64,000 bases of DNA from Artocarpus heterophyllus (taxonomy: Eukaryota > Streptophyta > Magnoliopsida > Rosales > Moraceae): contig CM046354.1 of assembly GCA_025403435.1 (NCBI GenBank), positions 17,238,424-17,302,423 of the forward strand, given 5' to 3'. How positions within the stretch are numbered: position 1 is the first letter of the stretch; every line of letters begins with the position of its first letter. Below, one piece after another: positions 60,116 through 64,000 of this stretch. The notes beneath the pieces are model-generated. The model was given only the letters and a program-made list of their open reading frames with translations. It did no database searches and was not told where the DNA came from. The translations under genes were made by a program, and so were the position numbers.

Positions 60116-63100
60116 TGTAACACCCCGCTTTTTTGGGCTATCACTTTACTTTTTTAAAAATCATTTCTTAAACTTTAATCTTACTTACTTAGTAAGAAAA
60201 TGCTAGGTAAATTTTTTTCTTAAAGTACTTTAAAATTGTTACGACTTTTGTTACAATCGAAGTTGAGACATAGCTCAATACTTGACTTTAAAATCATATA
60301 AAACATTTCTTAAACTTATTAAGAAATATTTACTTTTGTAAAACCATTTAAACCTTTTTTTAATGCTTTTTTTCGTAAAACACTTCTTATAAAATATTTC
60401 ATTAAACATTGATTTTCTTAAAACTTTTAAACCACTACATCAAATAATGGATAATATTTTCTTTGAATAGCAAAAACATACTGCAGTGGAATTTACACCC
60501 AACTATCGCATGTGTCTATTGTAACACTGAGCTCTTCAACTAGTCCTACTAGTCTCCTGTAGGACTACCTACAGCATGAAGAAACTTATAATGAGCTTTC
60601 GCTCAATAAGCTCAAACATAATCTTACAAATCATTAAAACATTCATTATAAAACTTTTGTCTTAAAAACCTTTCTTATAAAAAGTTTTTTTATCAACATT
60701 TCTCATAAAACATTCTTCATAAACATTTTCTGATAACATTTCTAATAAAATGATTTTCATAGACATTTATTATAAAACATAGCCTTTAAACTTTTGTCAT
60801 AAAACATGTCTTAACGTTTCTTCACAAGACGTTCTTCATAAAACATTACTTAAAAGGAATGCAAGCAATAACATAATGTGTGATTCTATTTATACTCAAT
60901 TATGAACTTTCGATTATGAGCATCTTATTATCATTCATATCTTACTTAAACTTCTTATAATCGTTCATATCTTTACTTGTCTTTTGAACTTTACTGTTCA
61001 TACCAACATCATCAATTATTATAACATGATGTTTCCCTTGTGGAAGACTAAAGACCATCGTACACTAAGGTCATAACTTTAGCATAACTTGTATACCTCA
61101 CATTAAGAAGGTTAGTGTGACACTTATCATCTTTTTGTTAACTTTTGTGAGCATATCAAATGCTAACATATCATATGCTATAACTTAGCATTCAAACATT
61201 AAATATAGCAAATGGAAATATATTGCAAATCATGACTTGAACTTCAAAACATGATCCATAACACATTCAAACATTCTTTAAACATAATAATTGCGAATGC
61301 ATTGCAAGTCTTAACTTAATCTTTAAAACTTTATACATAACAATGCTAATATAATTTAAACATAATTAAAGCATTGAAAATCATTTTCTTCATGCCGTAG
61401 GTAAGGTTTGAAACATACCTGGACTTAGCTCTATCATTCCCATTTCATTTATTTTTCCTTTTATTAGTCGACTTCTGTGTCTTATTCAAACAACATCTAA
61501 CTATTAGCTAACCTTTCTTATTATAAATCTACTTGATTGAGTAACAAAACTTAAACATTAAATATTCATTCCTTTTTACTTAGCTCTGTATCCTATCGGT
61601 TTACTTTTTGTTTACTTAACATTGTATTTTATCAGTTTACCTTTCTTTTACTTGACTTTGTAAACTATCGTTTCACCTTTCCTTTGTAACCAACAGTTTA
61701 CCTTTTTGTTTTACTTAACTTGAATTTCCCTTAGTAAAATTTTCCCGTCTTACTTGACGGTTTTGGTACTTATCATGATAGGAAACATTTTCTATTTAAG
61801 GACGTTTTGCCAACTCGGAGTGTTCAGCTCTGTTTTAGTCGTTTTCTTGAAAATGACTACTTTACACTTAATAGGTTTTTTGTGAACCTTGTGACTTTAC
61901 TAAACTTCTTGCTTACTTTGCCATCTCATTACTTATGTGTTATAGAAAAATTCCTGCTAAGGGACATTTTCTTATGTCAAGCGTTTTGGGTCCATTTTGG
62001 CCATTTTATATAAAATGACCATTTTACTCTTGATAGGTCTTAGAAAACTTTCAGAACCTGTTTTAAATAATTCTTACATTCCTTTACTTCTTGTAATGTT
62101 TTGAAAATAAAACATTAGTTTTCCTTTTGTTAAAATCTATTTTATTAAAACTTTATAGTTTTAACCCGTAATGCAAAAATCTTAACATTTTCGCCCTTAA
62201 CGTTTTTCCTTCATTCTTTATTTGTTAAAAACTCTTAATTCTTTTAAACTTGATACCTTTGGTTATTCACTGCCCACAACAATGCAAAAAAACCAACATT
62301 TTCTTAGTGAAGGCCCAGTTTCACATGGTTTTACAGTTTTAACCCGAAACATAAAATCTTGACGTTTTTGCCCCCAAGACCAAAGATGATTATTTTTTAC
62401 CAAAACATTTATTTGTTTTTTTGTTTTTGCAAGGAATAAAACTTATAAAAGCTACTTGGTTGAATTCTAAACATTTCATAATGTTTTTTCATTTTACAAA
62501 ATTTTGTGCTTAAAATCTCGTAAAATTCATAACTCATTAGACGAGAGGAATTTTGATAAACTATCTATGCTAATTTAACAGTTTCAATAAGTTCTACAAC
62601 TTTTATGTTTTAACTTTCATGAAATTCTAACGGTTAGGTGGACTTTTAGGCAGATTTTCAAATCTATCGAACTTTTACAAATCTTTGCAAGTCAACCCTC
62701 TTGGAATTTTACAAAACTTTGTTCAACAAAGTTGTTACCCTTAACTATTTTGGCAAATTCTAGACTTTACTTAGAAAATAAATTGCCTTTTAAAGCCCTC
62801 AAAATCATCATTTCTTGAAAACTAATTAAACATAGTATTTTAACAAAGTTTAACAAACCATTTCTTTTAAAGTTTAAAATCTTATTTCATATCATCTAAT
62901 CTCATCATCACACACTAAAAACACTAAATAATCATGCCATATAGTTTATGTAATGCCCCCTTACAGACGTCACAGATGTCGTTACATTCCTATATTCATA
63001 CTTACTTGGACTTTAAACATAAATATTATTACAAAACTTAAATGATACTTTTAATTGTAAACGTAGTTAAACATACATAACCGGGATCCATACATACTTT

Positions 63101-64000
63101 TTTTTTTAACAACATTGTTTAACTTATTCCATACCATAATTAATTTAATTATATTTTAAATTAATCATAAACTTATTTTTATAGAATAGGTATACCAAAT
63201 TGTAAAATCATAACTTATAAAAACATCACGTCATAATTCATTTAATCATCCCATCACTTAAAAATTACTTGCTCCCACAGTTCGGTAGGCCGAACTTGGG
63301 ACTTCGGTAGGCCGGCAGAGGCTTTGCAAAACAGGCTTAAAAGTTCATCATCATCCGGCAGGCCGAAAACATGATCGGCAGGCCGAACTTTCGGACATCG
63401 ACAGGCCGACCCATGACGTTCGGCAGGCCGACCGAGTCAAAATCCTTGAGAAAACTTAATTTGTAAAACAGATTTAACTTTTCGTAAAAATTGCGGAAGA
63501 TCAAAATTCTTTAAAATGATAAAATAAAGTATAAAACCATAGTTCAAGTGTTCTTAAAACTTAACATAAAAATGTTCAAAATATAAAACTTGATTTAAAA
63601 CATAAAAACATTCTTCTTGGCGTTTCTTCCGGTTACAATTCATCGTGCTTTGTGCTCACACGCCTTCCCATGTCCTCCGCCTATTTCATGATTTTCTTAC
63701 CCTTATCTGCAACATGACATAAAACTTGATTAAGCTAATGCTTAGTAAGTACATATAATTCTCACAATTTAAAACATTTCATATACTTCATCATCATCAT
63801 CATATCATAGAAGTGCCTTAAGCACAATTTCATAGAAACATATCTTTCATTACATTGACCGCTTTAAAACTTATTCCATTTTATCTTAAGGGGCCAAGTG
63901 TTGCACCATAAACATCATTTTAGGCGCGCTGTTATGAGAGGAGAAGGGTAGCTAATCTCAAACCAAACATGACATCATAACATATCATTTCATAGCATTG
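60116..64000 (-). mobile_element. Probable long noncoding LTR region of a gypsy-type element
   Basis: The left edge TGTAACACCCC is an LTR-type terminus. A similar TGTAATGCCCC at about 62949 suggests a second, nested or duplicated edge. The interior is AT-rich with many TTATAAAACATTTCT-type words. It has a GAGCTTTCGCTCAATAAG motif at about 60596 and GCTTAGTAAG at about 63740, reminiscent of chromoviral LTRs in reverse orientation. No pol domain lies in the window and the element runs off the right edge, so class and orientation are tentative. Confidence 0.4.
63279..63432. repeat. Palindrome cluster in the right-end element
   Basis: Six copies of the TTCGGC-N2-GCCGAA palindrome have cores at 63284-63291, 63306-63313, 63357-63364, 63377-63384, 63400-63407 and 63422-63429. 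Centre spacings are 22, 51, 20, 23 and 22 bp. It is the same motif as in copia element B. Confidence 0.85.

Noticed and set aside
63279..63432. Regularly spaced short repeats resembling a CRISPR array
   Set aside because: The host is a plant, units are palindromic and diverged, spacers are only about 5-7 bp and partly alike, and there are no cas genes.

Overview
The window looks like nuclear DNA from a eudicot plant. It is AT-rich, its genes carry GT-AG introns, and it holds plant-type LTR retrotransposons, several MITEs, a SINE, a LINE tail and a nuclear-type tRNA. Nothing bacterial, viral or organellar was found. The species cannot be named from the sequence alone. There was no database access: family names rest on motifs read by eye, and exon borders on splice sites plus frame continuity.

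The left 9 kb is gene space. A three-exon SDE3/MOV10-type helicase-like gene (507-4087, +) has an open frame but degenerate catalytic motifs. It converges on the three-exon prefoldin subunit 5 gene (5288-8721, -). The second prefoldin intron carries an antisense, 5'-truncated Ty1/copia remnant ending in its 3' LTR. A tRNA-Thr(UGU) gene lies 136 bp from the prefoldin start codon, divergently oriented. From 8.9 to 10.1 kb there are nested duplications; one repeat copy holds a MITE and the other keeps the matching empty site.

From 12.4 to 39.6 kb there is one nested retrotransposon block. Copia element A begins at 12373. Its 5' LTR is split by a minus-strand Ty3/gypsy element of the Tat type (13341-23642), which has dual RNase H domains and an antisense accessory ORF. 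The A body resumes at 24644 and is interrupted in the reverse transcriptase region by a complete but dead copia element B (28904-38629, LTRs of about 2 kb, target duplication GCTAT). A then continues to about 39630, where it is cut off without a 3' LTR. All coding regions in the block are broken by stops and frameshifts.

At 40453-43361 (+) lies a three-exon gene for a plant E2F-associated phosphoprotein (EAPP) homologue. The last 20 kb has no gene I can support. It holds a family of short Tourist/PIF-like MITEs with 3-bp TAA/TTA duplications, a hAT-like MITE with an 8-bp duplication, a tRNA-derived SINE, a 5'-truncated LINE, AT-rich low-complexity DNA and, from about 60.1 kb, long noncoding DNA resembling a gypsy LTR.

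The least explained signal is a set of 16 short GC-rich palindromes (consensus GTTCGGCNNGCCGAAC). They form clusters with mostly 20-23 bp centre spacing in element B's two LTRs, in its leader and in the apparently unrelated element at 63.3 kb.
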